In this document: positions 6,683 to 14,094 of the stretch, in pieces
How positions within the stretch are numbered: the first letter of the stretch is position 1
How the letters are laid out: each line of letters opens with the position of its first letter
Assembly: GCA_007125735.1 (NCBI GenBank)
Contig: SLCP01000072.1
Span: 1 to 15,499 of the forward strand
Direction of reading: 5' to 3'
DNA from: Coriobacteriia bacterium
Lineage (GTDB): Bacteria > Actinomycetota > Coriobacteriia > Anaerosomatales > SLCP01
DNA length: 15,499 bases
Notes under the pieces: model-generated
What the model was told of the DNA's origin: nothing
Seen by the model: only the letters and a program-made list of their open reading frames with translations
The model's database searches: none
Program-made: the position numbers and the translations under genes

Positions 6683-8812
6683 TTGAGCGCGAGCGACTCT
6701 CACAGCGAAACGAGCACTTCGAAGCCGGTCATGTTCGCGTCCGTTGCTGCAGCACTCTTCATCGGCGCCTACCTCTTCATTCCTCACGACGCGCCGTACG
6801 GCTCGACGGCGATCAGGATCGAACTCGTCATGTACTCGCTCGTGCATGCGGTCGCGTTCGTGGCCGCCGCGCGTGTCGCGCTATGGGTGTCGCCGTCCGA
6901 GCGCACCTTCTGGGGACTCCTCTCGGCAGCACTTGCGCTCGTGTTCGTCTACGACCTGCCGTGGACGATTGCGGTATGGAACGGCAATCCGCCCCCTGCG
7001 ACTGAGACGTTCGCATCGACGCTGCTCGCGCTCGTCCCGGCGGCCGTCTTCTACGTGCTCATCGTCTCGATGACTCACGTGCGGAGCCACGCGTGGCCGG
7101 TACGCGCGCGGTTCGCGCTCTCAGGTGCGATCGCGTTGGTGATCGTCTTTGCAGCGTATTTCGTCCTCGTCACACGTCCGCTCTTGGCGTCGTGGGGCCT
7201 TACAGAGCCCCCTGTCCTTCTGCGAGGGACGCTGCACGCCGTCATCGGCATCGGGATGCTCATGGGCGTCGCGGCGATGCTCGCTGGACTCAAGGCGAGT
7301 GCCTGGAAGCCGTGGGAGAAGCTCCTGGTAGCCGGGTTCGCGGTGTACGGAGTGACACTTGCGATGACGCCCTACTACTACGTAAACACACGCGTCACTT
7401 CGTCCTTTGCCGCGCAGGTCCACGAGGCGGCACTCATGGCGGGCCCCGCGCTCGTCGCGCTGGCGGCTCTATCGCGCTTGCTCGCCGGTGGCCAGGAGGC
7501 CCCGCTCCGCCGCACCGTGCCGATCGGGCCAGCGCGAGCGTGGAGGGCGGCGGTGGTGGCGTGGATAGCACTGGCGGCGATCGTCGTGTTCGCGGTCTGG
7601 TCCGTCAGCGCCGAGAGCGGCTCGGTCGACCAGCGGCTCGCGCTCGCATCGGCGGTCGTGCTTCTCGGCCTGCTGGGCTTCTACATCCTCGCGGCAGCAT
7701 TCGAGGCCGCCGAGCTCATGGCTGCACTCACTCGAGACCGGGTGTCCGGCGCTCATACGGTCGACTACTTCAACGAGCAGCTTGCACGCGAGGTTGATGT
7801 TGCACGCAGATGCGGTGAGCCGCTCGCCGTCCTTGTGATCGATGTCGATGGCTTCCACCGATACGTGAGTGTGCACGGCGCCGAGTCGGCGGAGCGGTCG
7901 CTCAGCGACGTCGCAGCTGTCATCAGCCGTGTCGTTGGCGGGGCCGCTAGGACAGCGCGAATCGAGGACAACTTGTTCGCATGCGTGGTGTCCGGGCACG
8001 CTCGCACAGCGGCAGAAACAGTCGCCGAGGAGGTAAGAACCGCGGTTCGAAGCGAGACTCTGCTGACCGTGTCGGTGGGCGTGGGAGTCTTTCCGGAGCA
8101 CGGCGTCGAGGCAGCCGATCTCGTCGAGAGTGCCGCGGCTGCGTTGCGATGGGCTAAGGTCCACGGCAAAGATCGCGTCGAGGTCTTCTCCGAGGAGCAC
8201 CGTCGCAGTGAGGTCCACCAACTCGAGACCGGAGCGCTCCGTGCGCAGTCGCATCTCGCCTCGCTCCGTGCCCTGGCCGCAGCGGTCGACGCGCGCGACC
8301 CCGACACCCGCTACCACTCTCAGGGCGTCGCGGATCTTGCGGTGCTCGTGGCGCGCGAAATCGGGTTGCCGGAGGAACGTGTCCGCTCTCTCGAGCAGGC
8401 GGCCCTCATGCACGACATCGGCAAGATCGCCGTTGCAGACGCGATCCTCGTGAAGCCCGGCCGGCTCACGCCCCGCGAGTTCGAGCAGATGAGGGAGCAT
8501 CCCGTCCTCGGGGCTCAGGTCCTCGCGTCGAGCACGCTTGGCGAGGTTGCCCCTTGGATACGCGCCCATCACGAGCGCTGGGACGGCGAAGGGTACCCCG
8601 ACGGGCTCTCTGGACCGGCCATTCCGCTCGAAGCACGCATCATCGCGGTCTGCGATGCCTATGAGGCCATGACGTCGCACCGATCGTACCGGTCTCGGCT
8701 GTCGCCTGCTGCGGCACTGCAAGAGATCGATCTCAACATGGGGCTCCAGTTCGATCCTGACGTGGCCGAGGCGCTGATAGGCGTCGTGCGCATGAGTGTA
8801 GACCGAGCGTGA
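6683..8812 (+). CDS. Membrane protein with degenerate GGDEF and intact HD-GYP domain (paralog A)
   Basis: Probable cyclic-di-GMP phosphodiesterase of 709 aa in the cytoplasmic membrane. About ten hydrophobic segments fill residues 17-340, with W208-K-P-W-E-K213 after the sixth. The GGDEF-type domain (about 350-500) keeps the fold cue VLVIDVDGF, but its active loop is RIEDNLF (E428-F432) in place of RIGGDEF, so cyclase activity is not expected. The HD-GYP domain (about 525-705) is complete: H577-D578 in MHDIGK, LVKPGRLTPREF, REHPVLGAQ, RAHHERWDG, and G637-Y-P in EGYPDGL. The start is uncertain. The TTG at 6683 lacks a clear ribosome binding site, the next in-frame ATG is at 6731 (also without one), and the frame continues from the preceding gene's TAA at 6659 without another stop. 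It is the first of three tandem paralogs. Confidence 0.88.
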   Translation: MSASDSHSETSTSKPVMFASVAAALFIGAYLFIPHDAPYGSTAIRIELVMYSLVHAVAFVAAARVALWVSPSERTFWGLLSAALALVFVYDLPWTIAVWNGNPPPATETFASTLLALVPAAVFYVLIVSMTHVRSHAWPVRARFALSGAIALVIVFAAYFVLVTRPLLASWGLTEPPVLLRGTLHAVIGIGMLMGVAAMLAGLKASAWKPWEKLLVAGFAVYGVTLAMTPYYYVNTRVTSSFAAQVHEAALMAGPALVALAALSRLLAGGQEAPLRRTVPIGPARAWRAAVVAWIALAAIVVFAVWSVSAESGSVDQRLALASAVVLLGLLGFYILAAAFEAAELMAALTRDRVSGAHTVDYFNEQLAREVDVARRCGEPLAVLVIDVDGFHRYVSVHGAESAERSLSDVAAVISRVVGGAARTARIEDNLFACVVSGHARTAAETVAEEVRTAVRSETLLTVSVGVGVFPEHGVEAADLVESAAAALRWAKVHGKDRVEVFSEEHRRSEVHQLETGALRAQSHLASLRALAAAVDARDPDTRYHSQGVADLAVLVAREIGLPEERVRSLEQAALMHDIGKIAVADAILVKPGRLTPREFEQMREHPVLGAQVLASSTLGEVAPWIRAHHERWDGEGYPDGLSGPAIPLEARIIAVCDAYEAMTSHRSYRSRLSPAAALQEIDLNMGLQFDPDVAEALIGVVRMSVDRA

Positions 8813-8826
8813 CCATCGGCTAGAAT
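8799..8826 (+). promoter_or_regulatory. Possible promoter ahead of paralog B
   Basis: TAGACC (8799-8804) and TAGAAT (8821-8826) are separated by 16 bases and match four and five consensus positions. The -35 part lies in the end of paralog A. It would give paralogs B and C their own transcript. The evidence is weak, as such matches occur by chance. Confidence 0.3.
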
Positions 8827-8835
8827 CGCTTGAAG

Positions 8836-8857
8836 GGCGGCATGGGGGGCTGCCGCC
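8836..8857 (+). other. Stem-loop in the leader of paralog B
   Basis: GGCGGCA and TGCCGCC form a perfect 7-base-pair stem around an eight-base G-rich loop, 30 bases before the start of paralog B. No U run follows, and the conserved pieces of cyclic-di-GMP riboswitches are absent. Confidence 0.4.
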
Positions 8858-8887
8858 GATGTCGACTCGCACCGAGAGCATGGGCGC

Positions 8888-11059
8888 ATGCGGGAGGAGG
8901 AGAGGGAGACGGAGCGCGCGTCCCCATCGTTGTCTGAGGAGCGAGCGCTGACCGGCGCCGTCCTTCTGCGTGCGGGTGTCGCGGCCGTGCTCCTCTTCGT
9001 CATCCTGCGAACCATCGGAGCGTTCGAGTCAACCGCGGCGACCGTCGCGCGCCTATACTTCCTGAGCGTGACTATCGCAGCTTTCGTGGCGAGTGCCTAC
9101 GCAGTGCGCTCTGCACGCGGAGGCCCTGGCGCATGGACCTGGTCGTTGCTTGCAGCAGCGCTCGCGGCTTTGGCGCTCGGTGGTGTCTGGTTGAACGCGC
9201 AGCGGTTGTTCGGGCGCGCCGACGTGCTCGTCGTGCCCTCCCTGTTCGACGGTGCCAATATCTCCGCTGCGGCTCTCCTTCTGGCGGCGGCCGCCTCGCG
9301 TGTCGCATTTGCGACGACCGAACCTTCTGTTCGCATCAGGCGCGCCGCCGATGTCGCGGGCACGTTGGTGGTCGTGTTCGGCGTGGCATATGCGGTCTTC
9401 TCCCGCATGCTCGACACGCCCACAGCTGACGTGGTGTGGAGTTCGTTCTACATGGCTGCCGGCTTCGGTGTGATCGCGGCTGCCATCATGCTCGCGGTAG
9501 GGTTCAGGCGCACACCGTGGTCCGGTTGGGAGCGGTCCTTCGTTGCGGCGCTCGGCGTGTACGGATGGGTGCTTCTCTGCTACCCGGTATGGCATCGTGC
9601 GGCGGCGACACCCACCCTCGAATTCGTCGAAGTGCTGGTCGAGGCATCGCTGCTTACTGCACATGTGCTCCTCGTGGCAAGCGCGGCGACCTTCACGGTG
9701 GCCCAATATAGGGGCACCGCGCCCGTGTGGACCTCGAGGTGGACGGGCTTGCCGTCCTCGACGTCGATCTCGCTCATCGTGTCGAGCGTTTCGGTGGTCG
9801 CCGTGCCGCTGTTCGGTCTCGCGGCGCTCTCGGCTCCCCGGGGATCTTCAGACTCGATCGTATATGTCGCGCTGGCAGCGATGTCGTGCGCAGCTGTGGT
9901 CGCGCGCACGTCGATCGCGGGGCTCGAGACCGGCTTGCTGCGAGCGAGCGTTTCGCGCGACGTACTGACGGGGGTGCTCGATCGAGGGGCCGCTCGCGCA
10001 ACGATCATCGAGTGCGAGCGCACGGCCGTCCGGTACGGGGAGCGCTTCTCCGTTATCGTCTTCGACCTCGACGACTTCGGCGTCGTGAACACGTTGTATG
10101 GACCGGAGGAGGGTGATCGCCTCATCGCACGGGCTGCAGAAGCGGTGTCCGCCGCCATCCGGCCCGACGTGCTCGGCCGCCTCGGTGGGGACGAGTTCGT
10201 AGCAGTACTCAGCGAGGCGGATCGCATGATGGCTGCGCGGACCGCCGAGGAGATGCGTGCAGCGCTCGCAGGCGTGCACACATCGTCCGGGCTCGCTCTG
10301 ACCGCGTCGTGGGGCACCGCGACCTACCCGGACGATGCCGACAGCGTCGACGTCCTCATGATGCGAGCCGACAGCGCGCAGTACTGGGCCAAGCACCACG
10401 GCAAGGACCGGGTGGTCCAGTACGAAGCGTCCTCGCTCGGCGTGCTCGATGAAGTCAGCCGCTTCATCCGAGAACAGGAGACCGATGAGTACGCGATGCT
10501 GGTCGCCGTGTCCCGGATGTGTCACGAATCCATCGAGGGACACCGCCACCATGCACGAAACGTCGCTGCCCTTGCCGTCCTCGTCGCGCGGCGTCTCGGT
10601 CTCGACGGGCCGGACATCCGTGACATCGAGTTGGCGGCCCTCGTGCACGACATCGGGATGATCGCGATAGGTGCCGACACCGATGCACCACCAGGAGCGC
10701 GTTGTGCGGGAACGAACCGATGTCATCCCCCGATCGGCGCATCGATACTCGCCTCCACGTCGTTCTCTCGGCTCGCGCCGGTCGTCCGAGCCCACCACGA
10801 GCGGTGGGACGGAAGCGGACACCCCGACGGCCTTGCCGGCGCCCAGATACCACTCGCGACGCGCATCATCAGCGTATGCGATGCTCTCGAGCGCCTGACC
10901 GCGGGCGACCGAGGTCGCGGACCGCTCTCCCGCCCGGCAGCGTTGCACGAGCTCGACCAACAGATGGGGACCGCCTTCGACCCCGAGGTCACCGAGGCGC
11001 TGATCGAGATCGTGGGAGAGAGCGTCGTGCTCGGCTGGGAGGAGGAGCCGGTGTGGTAG
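8888..11059 (+). CDS. Membrane GGDEF protein with variant HD-GYP (GHP) domain (paralog B)
   Basis: Probable diguanylate cyclase of 723 aa. About ten membrane segments lie in residues 24-342, with W211-S-G-W-E-R216 at the same place as in its neighbours. The GGDEF domain (about 350-500) has FDLDDF near 392 and an intact RLGGDEF (G433-F437), so cyclase activity is plausible. The inhibitory-site position reads IRPD, not R-x-x-D, so classical product inhibition is not predicted. The HD-GYP part departs from the family: HDIGM (H587-D588, Lys replaced by Met), a rewritten linker with no KPG-x-LT block (DAPPGARCAGTNRCHPP), and GHP (644-646) for GYP. The metal-type histidines and aspartates (GHRHH, HD, CHPP, AHHERWD, VCDA) remain, so metal or ligand binding may survive without normal hydrolysis. 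The start is ATG 8888 with only a weak GAGAG upstream. Confidence 0.92.
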   Translation: MREEERETERASPSLSEERALTGAVLLRAGVAAVLLFVILRTIGAFESTAATVARLYFLSVTIAAFVASAYAVRSARGGPGAWTWSLLAAALAALALGGVWLNAQRLFGRADVLVVPSLFDGANISAAALLLAAAASRVAFATTEPSVRIRRAADVAGTLVVVFGVAYAVFSRMLDTPTADVVWSSFYMAAGFGVIAAAIMLAVGFRRTPWSGWERSFVAALGVYGWVLLCYPVWHRAAATPTLEFVEVLVEASLLTAHVLLVASAATFTVAQYRGTAPVWTSRWTGLPSSTSISLIVSSVSVVAVPLFGLAALSAPRGSSDSIVYVALAAMSCAAVVARTSIAGLETGLLRASVSRDVLTGVLDRGAARATIIECERTAVRYGERFSVIVFDLDDFGVVNTLYGPEEGDRLIARAAEAVSAAIRPDVLGRLGGDEFVAVLSEADRMMAARTAEEMRAALAGVHTSSGLALTASWGTATYPDDADSVDVLMMRADSAQYWAKHHGKDRVVQYEASSLGVLDEVSRFIREQETDEYAMLVAVSRMCHESIEGHRHHARNVAALAVLVARRLGLDGPDIRDIELAALVHDIGMIAIGADTDAPPGARCAGTNRCHPPIGASILASTSFSRLAPVVRAHHERWDGSGHPDGLAGAQIPLATRIISVCDALERLTAGDRGRGPLSRPAALHELDQQMGTAFDPEVTEALIEIVGESVVLGWEEEPVW
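11040..11045 (+). promoter_or_regulatory. Ribosome binding site AGGAGG that sets the GTG start of paralog C
   Basis: AGGAGG stands 7 bases before GTG 11053, inside the last codons of paralog B. It fixes the start of paralog C at this GTG, where the hydrophobic N-terminus begins. The alternative would be the arginine-rich read-through extension upstream. Confidence 0.75.
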
Positions 11060-13221
11060 CGACCGAGCTCACCCCACTAGCACATCTCGCGAGACGTGCC
11101 GGGTGGATCCTGTTCGCCGTGCTCATCGGGACGCACGTGATGCTCGCTGTGCCGCTCGGGGGCGAGCGTAGCGAAGTCATGCTGTCGTGGGGTCTCGGGA
11201 TGGTGCCGATGGCGATGTCTGCCATCGGCTCGTGGGTGGTGTTCGCGCGCGTGCGCGGGGAGGAGCGCCGGTTCTGGGGGCTGCTCGCGGTTGCTACGAC
11301 GCTGCTCTTCTGGAGCGAGCTGTACTTCGTGTACTGGGTGCTGAGGATCGACCCCCTCGGCCCGCAGCTTCCGCACCCGTTCGAACTCGTGCAGACAGCC
11401 GCTGCACTCGCGTTCTTCGCGCTCGTGATGTCGCTGACGCGGTTCGGCGCCGAGCCATTCGTGGTGCGCGTTCGCTACTACCTCGACATCGTCGCAGTCG
11501 TGGTCGTGGGATACGCAGTCGTGTACCGGTTCGTGCTCGACCCGCACTTCGCCGAGATTCCCAGGCGGTCGCTCGGTCTCGTACTCGTCGGCTCGGCGTA
11601 CCCGGTTCTCGGCACGGTGATGATCGTTGCGACGTTCGGTACGCTGGTGGGGTTCAAGGCCTTCAAGTGGCGCGCGTGGGAGCGCTTCGTGGCTCTGGCC
11701 GTCACCATCTACTCGCTGGGTATCCTCGGCTGGCCGTGGTGGTATCTTGCGTTTCAGACGGCGGCCGAACCCAAGGTCATCGGCTCGATCCTGGAGTACA
11801 TCTTCACGATCGGGCACTATCTGTTGTTCATGGCGGTTGTGTACCGGTTGACGGAGCGCGATGCGGAGCCGGTACCGCGCATGGTGCGTGCTCCGGTCGA
11901 CGTGCCTCCGCACGTCGCGGCAGTCATCCCCGGAGCTCTGGCGGTCGCGGTTCCTGTCATCGCCGCTTCATCGCTCACGGCCACCGGCTCCGAGGTCCCG
12001 ACCGTCACGCTCACGCTCGCACTCGCACTCGCGTGCGTGCTCGTCGTGCGCAGCTGGCTCGTGACGGTGGAGCGGTCGCACCTACTCGAGCGCAGCGTGA
12101 GGGACTCGCTGACCGGGATGCGCAACCGCCGCGCGTTCGAGACGGCGCTGTGCAGGATCGCCGGTGACCGGTCCGAGGGGCCTATCGCTGTGGTGGCCTT
12201 CGACATCGACGGGTTCAAGCGCTTGAACGAGATAGGCGGGCATGCGCAGGGTGACCGCGTGCTCAAGGAGGTCGCGACCATCGTGACAGAGTGCGTCGCG
12301 CTTGAGGCGGATCGCGCGTTCCGCCTGTCGGGAGACGACTTGCTCGTGCTCGTGCCAGATGCCGATCTCGCACACGTGCGGCCGCTCGTCCGTCAGTGCG
12401 TCGATCGAGTGTCGGAGGACGTGAGCGTGGCGGGTCTGCCCGTGTCCCTCACCGCCGGCATCGCTCTGTACACCGGTGATGTCGACGACCCGGAGACGGC
12501 GCTTCGGCACGCGCTCTCTGCTCAGCGGTGGGCGAAATCGCACGGCACTCGTGTGGCAAGTTTCGACGACACCGCACGCGGGGTACCTGGCGAGCGCACC
12601 GAGACCGCCAAGGACGGCGCCGTGCGTACGCTCGCCTACGCGCTGAGTACCGCGATCGATTCGACCGAGCCAGGCATGGACGGTCACTCGCGTTCGGTCG
12701 CGGACGTGGCGGTGAGGTTGGCCAAGGAGATGGGTTTCGGCCCGGGTCGTGTACGGGCCATCGAGGTCGCGGCACTTCTGCACGATGTCGGGAAGCTGGC
12801 GCAGCGCCACCAGGCCGAGGACCCAGCGGACGCCGCGGATCGAAGCATCGCCGATGACCCTGACGGCTCTGCGCACGCTGCTGCGGGCGAACACTTCCTG
12901 CGTACCGCGCGGATGCCCCACCTCATTCCGTGGGTGCGCGCGCACCACGAGCAGTGGGACGGGCGTGGTGGACCGGACGGACTCATCATGGAGGCGATCC
13001 CGCTCGAGGCGCGCATCATCGCGGTCGCCGATGCGTTCGACGCGTTGCGCCGCGGGCGGGACAGCGCGGGGCCCCTCGGCCATCACGGCGCTCTGCGCGC
13101 ACTCGAACTCGAGGCGGGCAGGCGCTTCGACCCGACCGTCGTGCACGCGCTCGTCAAGCAGTTGTGGCCCGCCGAGGACCTCTTTGCCCGTAGGGCGAGC
13201 GGGGATGCGCTAGCCCAGTGA
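11053..13221 (+). CDS. Membrane protein with SGDDL-variant GGDEF and GGP-variant HD-GYP domain (paralog C)
   Basis: Third paralog, 722 aa from GTG 11053, overlapping the end of paralog B by 7 bases, so the two are probably translationally coupled. Ten membrane segments occupy residues 15-337, with W206-R-A-W-E-R211 after the sixth. The GGDEF domain is well preserved at its start (RDSLTGMRNRR near 350, VAFDIDGFKRLNEIGGH near 381), but the signature is RLSGDDL (S426-L430), so cyclase activity is doubtful, not excluded. The HD-GYP-like domain has HDVGK (H577-D578), no recognisable KPG-x-LT linker (RHQAEDPADAADRS instead), an aligned histidine in SAHAAAGEHF, AHHEQWDG, and GGP (639-641) for GYP. 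The metal-site pattern is mostly kept. Binding or residual hydrolysis of cyclic-di-GMP, or another ligand, are both possible. The reading frame extends upstream to 10702, but that part overlaps paralog B and is an arginine-rich shadow. The 3' end overlaps korB. Confidence 0.92.
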   Translation: MVATELTPLAHLARRAGWILFAVLIGTHVMLAVPLGGERSEVMLSWGLGMVPMAMSAIGSWVVFARVRGEERRFWGLLAVATTLLFWSELYFVYWVLRIDPLGPQLPHPFELVQTAAALAFFALVMSLTRFGAEPFVVRVRYYLDIVAVVVVGYAVVYRFVLDPHFAEIPRRSLGLVLVGSAYPVLGTVMIVATFGTLVGFKAFKWRAWERFVALAVTIYSLGILGWPWWYLAFQTAAEPKVIGSILEYIFTIGHYLLFMAVVYRLTERDAEPVPRMVRAPVDVPPHVAAVIPGALAVAVPVIAASSLTATGSEVPTVTLTLALALACVLVVRSWLVTVERSHLLERSVRDSLTGMRNRRAFETALCRIAGDRSEGPIAVVAFDIDGFKRLNEIGGHAQGDRVLKEVATIVTECVALEADRAFRLSGDDLLVLVPDADLAHVRPLVRQCVDRVSEDVSVAGLPVSLTAGIALYTGDVDDPETALRHALSAQRWAKSHGTRVASFDDTARGVPGERTETAKDGAVRTLAYALSTAIDSTEPGMDGHSRSVADVAVRLAKEMGFGPGRVRAIEVAALLHDVGKLAQRHQAEDPADAADRSIADDPDGSAHAAAGEHFLRTARMPHLIPWVRAHHEQWDGRGGPDGLIMEAIPLEARIIAVADAFDALRRGRDSAGPLGHHGALRALELEAGRRFDPTVVHALVKQLWPAEDLFARRASGDALAQ

Positions 13222-14094
13222 CGCGATGATTTTCGAGACGTCCCGAGGCTCCTCGGCCCGCCGCCATCCGGGCTCGGCCGCCGCGTCGACATCCGCGTTG
13301 TACGACGGCAACTCCTCGTCGAGGTAGTAGATGCCGATCGGCACCCGGCACTCCTCGGGCGTGCACATCATCTCGTGGAACGTCGTGAGCGACAGGTCGA
13401 ACGCCGCCGTGCGGTCCGAGGCATCGTGTGCCGTGTCCTCGAGCTTGTAGACGCGCTCGCGGAACCACGTGAACGTGTTCAGCTTGTTGAACGTGACGCA
13501 TGGCTGGAAGACGTCGACGAGCGCGAAGCCGCTGTGGGTGAGCGCCTTCTTGTAGAGCTCGGTGAGGTGGGGGATGTCGCCGGCGAAACCGCGCGCGACG
13601 AACGACGCGCCTTGCGCGAGCGCCAGACCGATAGGGTTGACCGGCTCCTCGAGCACCCCGTCGGGGGTCGAGACGGTCTTGACGAGGTGATCGGTCGTGG
13701 GGGAGGCCTGCCCGGTGGTGAGTCCGTAGATCTGGTTGTTGTGGGCGATGCACGTCAGATCGATGTTGCGACGCACCGAGTGGACGAAGTGGCCCATCCC
13801 GAGCCCGTAGCCGTCTCCGTCGCCCATCTCGACGACGACCTTGAGGTCGGGGCGCGCGAGCGAGAGCGCGGTGGCGACGGGGAGCGCGCGTCCGTGGAGC
13901 GCGTGGAACCCGGCGGTCTTCGTGAAGTCGGCACCGTTGCCGTGGCATCCGATGCCCCAGACGATCGAGTAGTCGTGGAACTCCATCTCGAGCTCTGAGA
14001 ACGCGCGCTTGAGCGCCTCCCACATGCCGTAGTTCCCGCAGCCGGGGCACCACGTGGGCTTGTTTGCGGTCGTGTACTCCTTGACGGCGGGCAT
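13210..14094 (-). CDS. korB: 2-oxoacid:ferredoxin oxidoreductase beta subunit (TPP-binding, KorB type)
   Basis: Thiamine-diphosphate subunit of 294 aa of a CoA-dependent 2-oxoacid:ferredoxin oxidoreductase, oxidising a 2-oxoacid such as 2-oxoglutarate to the acyl-CoA with reduction of ferredoxin (or running the reverse carboxylation). It starts with TANKPTWCPGCGNYG. C16, C19, C50 (IGCHGN) and C199 (QPCVTFN) are the expected four ligands of a [4Fe-4S] cluster. The TPP/Mg motif is GDGDGYGLGMGH from residue 91 to AHNNQIYGLTTGQ near 117-129. Start choice: the ATG at 14094 is preceded by AGGAGGT (plus-strand 14104-14110) and overlaps the alpha-subunit stop by one base. The open frame extends to 14190, but that arginine-rich extension has no support. 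Substrate assignment as 2-oxoglutarate is likely but not proven against branched-chain (Vor) relatives. Its 3' end overlaps the convergent paralog C by 12 bases. Confidence 0.95.
   Translation of the reverse strand: MPAVKEYTTANKPTWCPGCGNYGMWEALKRAFSELEMEFHDYSIVWGIGCHGNGADFTKTAGFHALHGRALPVATALSLARPDLKVVVEMGDGDGYGLGMGHFVHSVRRNIDLTCIAHNNQIYGLTTGQASPTTDHLVKTVSTPDGVLEEPVNPIGLALAQGASFVARGFAGDIPHLTELYKKALTHSGFALVDVFQPCVTFNKLNTFTWFRERVYKLEDTAHDASDRTAAFDLSLTTFHEMMCTPEECRVPIGIYYLDEELPSYNADVDAAAEPGWRRAEEPRDVSKIIASLG

Noticed and set aside
5366..6847. Long minus-strand open frame (493 codons) opposite the PLP enzyme
   Set aside because: It is rich in His, Arg and Val with no family motif and lies fully antisense to a gene with complete catalytic motifs. 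High-GC codon bias leaves such frames open by chance.
7469..8881. Long minus-strand open frame (470 codons) opposite paralog A
   Set aside because: Composition is antisense-like, with no recognisable domain, and it covers the well-supported HD-GYP gene.
8813..8887. Cyclic-di-GMP riboswitch in the leader between paralogs A and B
   Set aside because: The gap is short and lacks the conserved GEMM core sequences. Only a simple 7-base-pair stem-loop is present.
9848..10960. Minus-strand open frame (370 codons) opposite paralog B
   Set aside because: It is a shadow of the GGDEF/HD-GYP coding sequence; no start signal or conserved motif is visible.
10702..11052. Upstream extension of paralog C's reading frame
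   Set aside because: It is arginine- and proline-rich sequence that overlaps the HD-GYP end of paralog B in another frame. A good ribosome binding site marks GTG 11053 instead.
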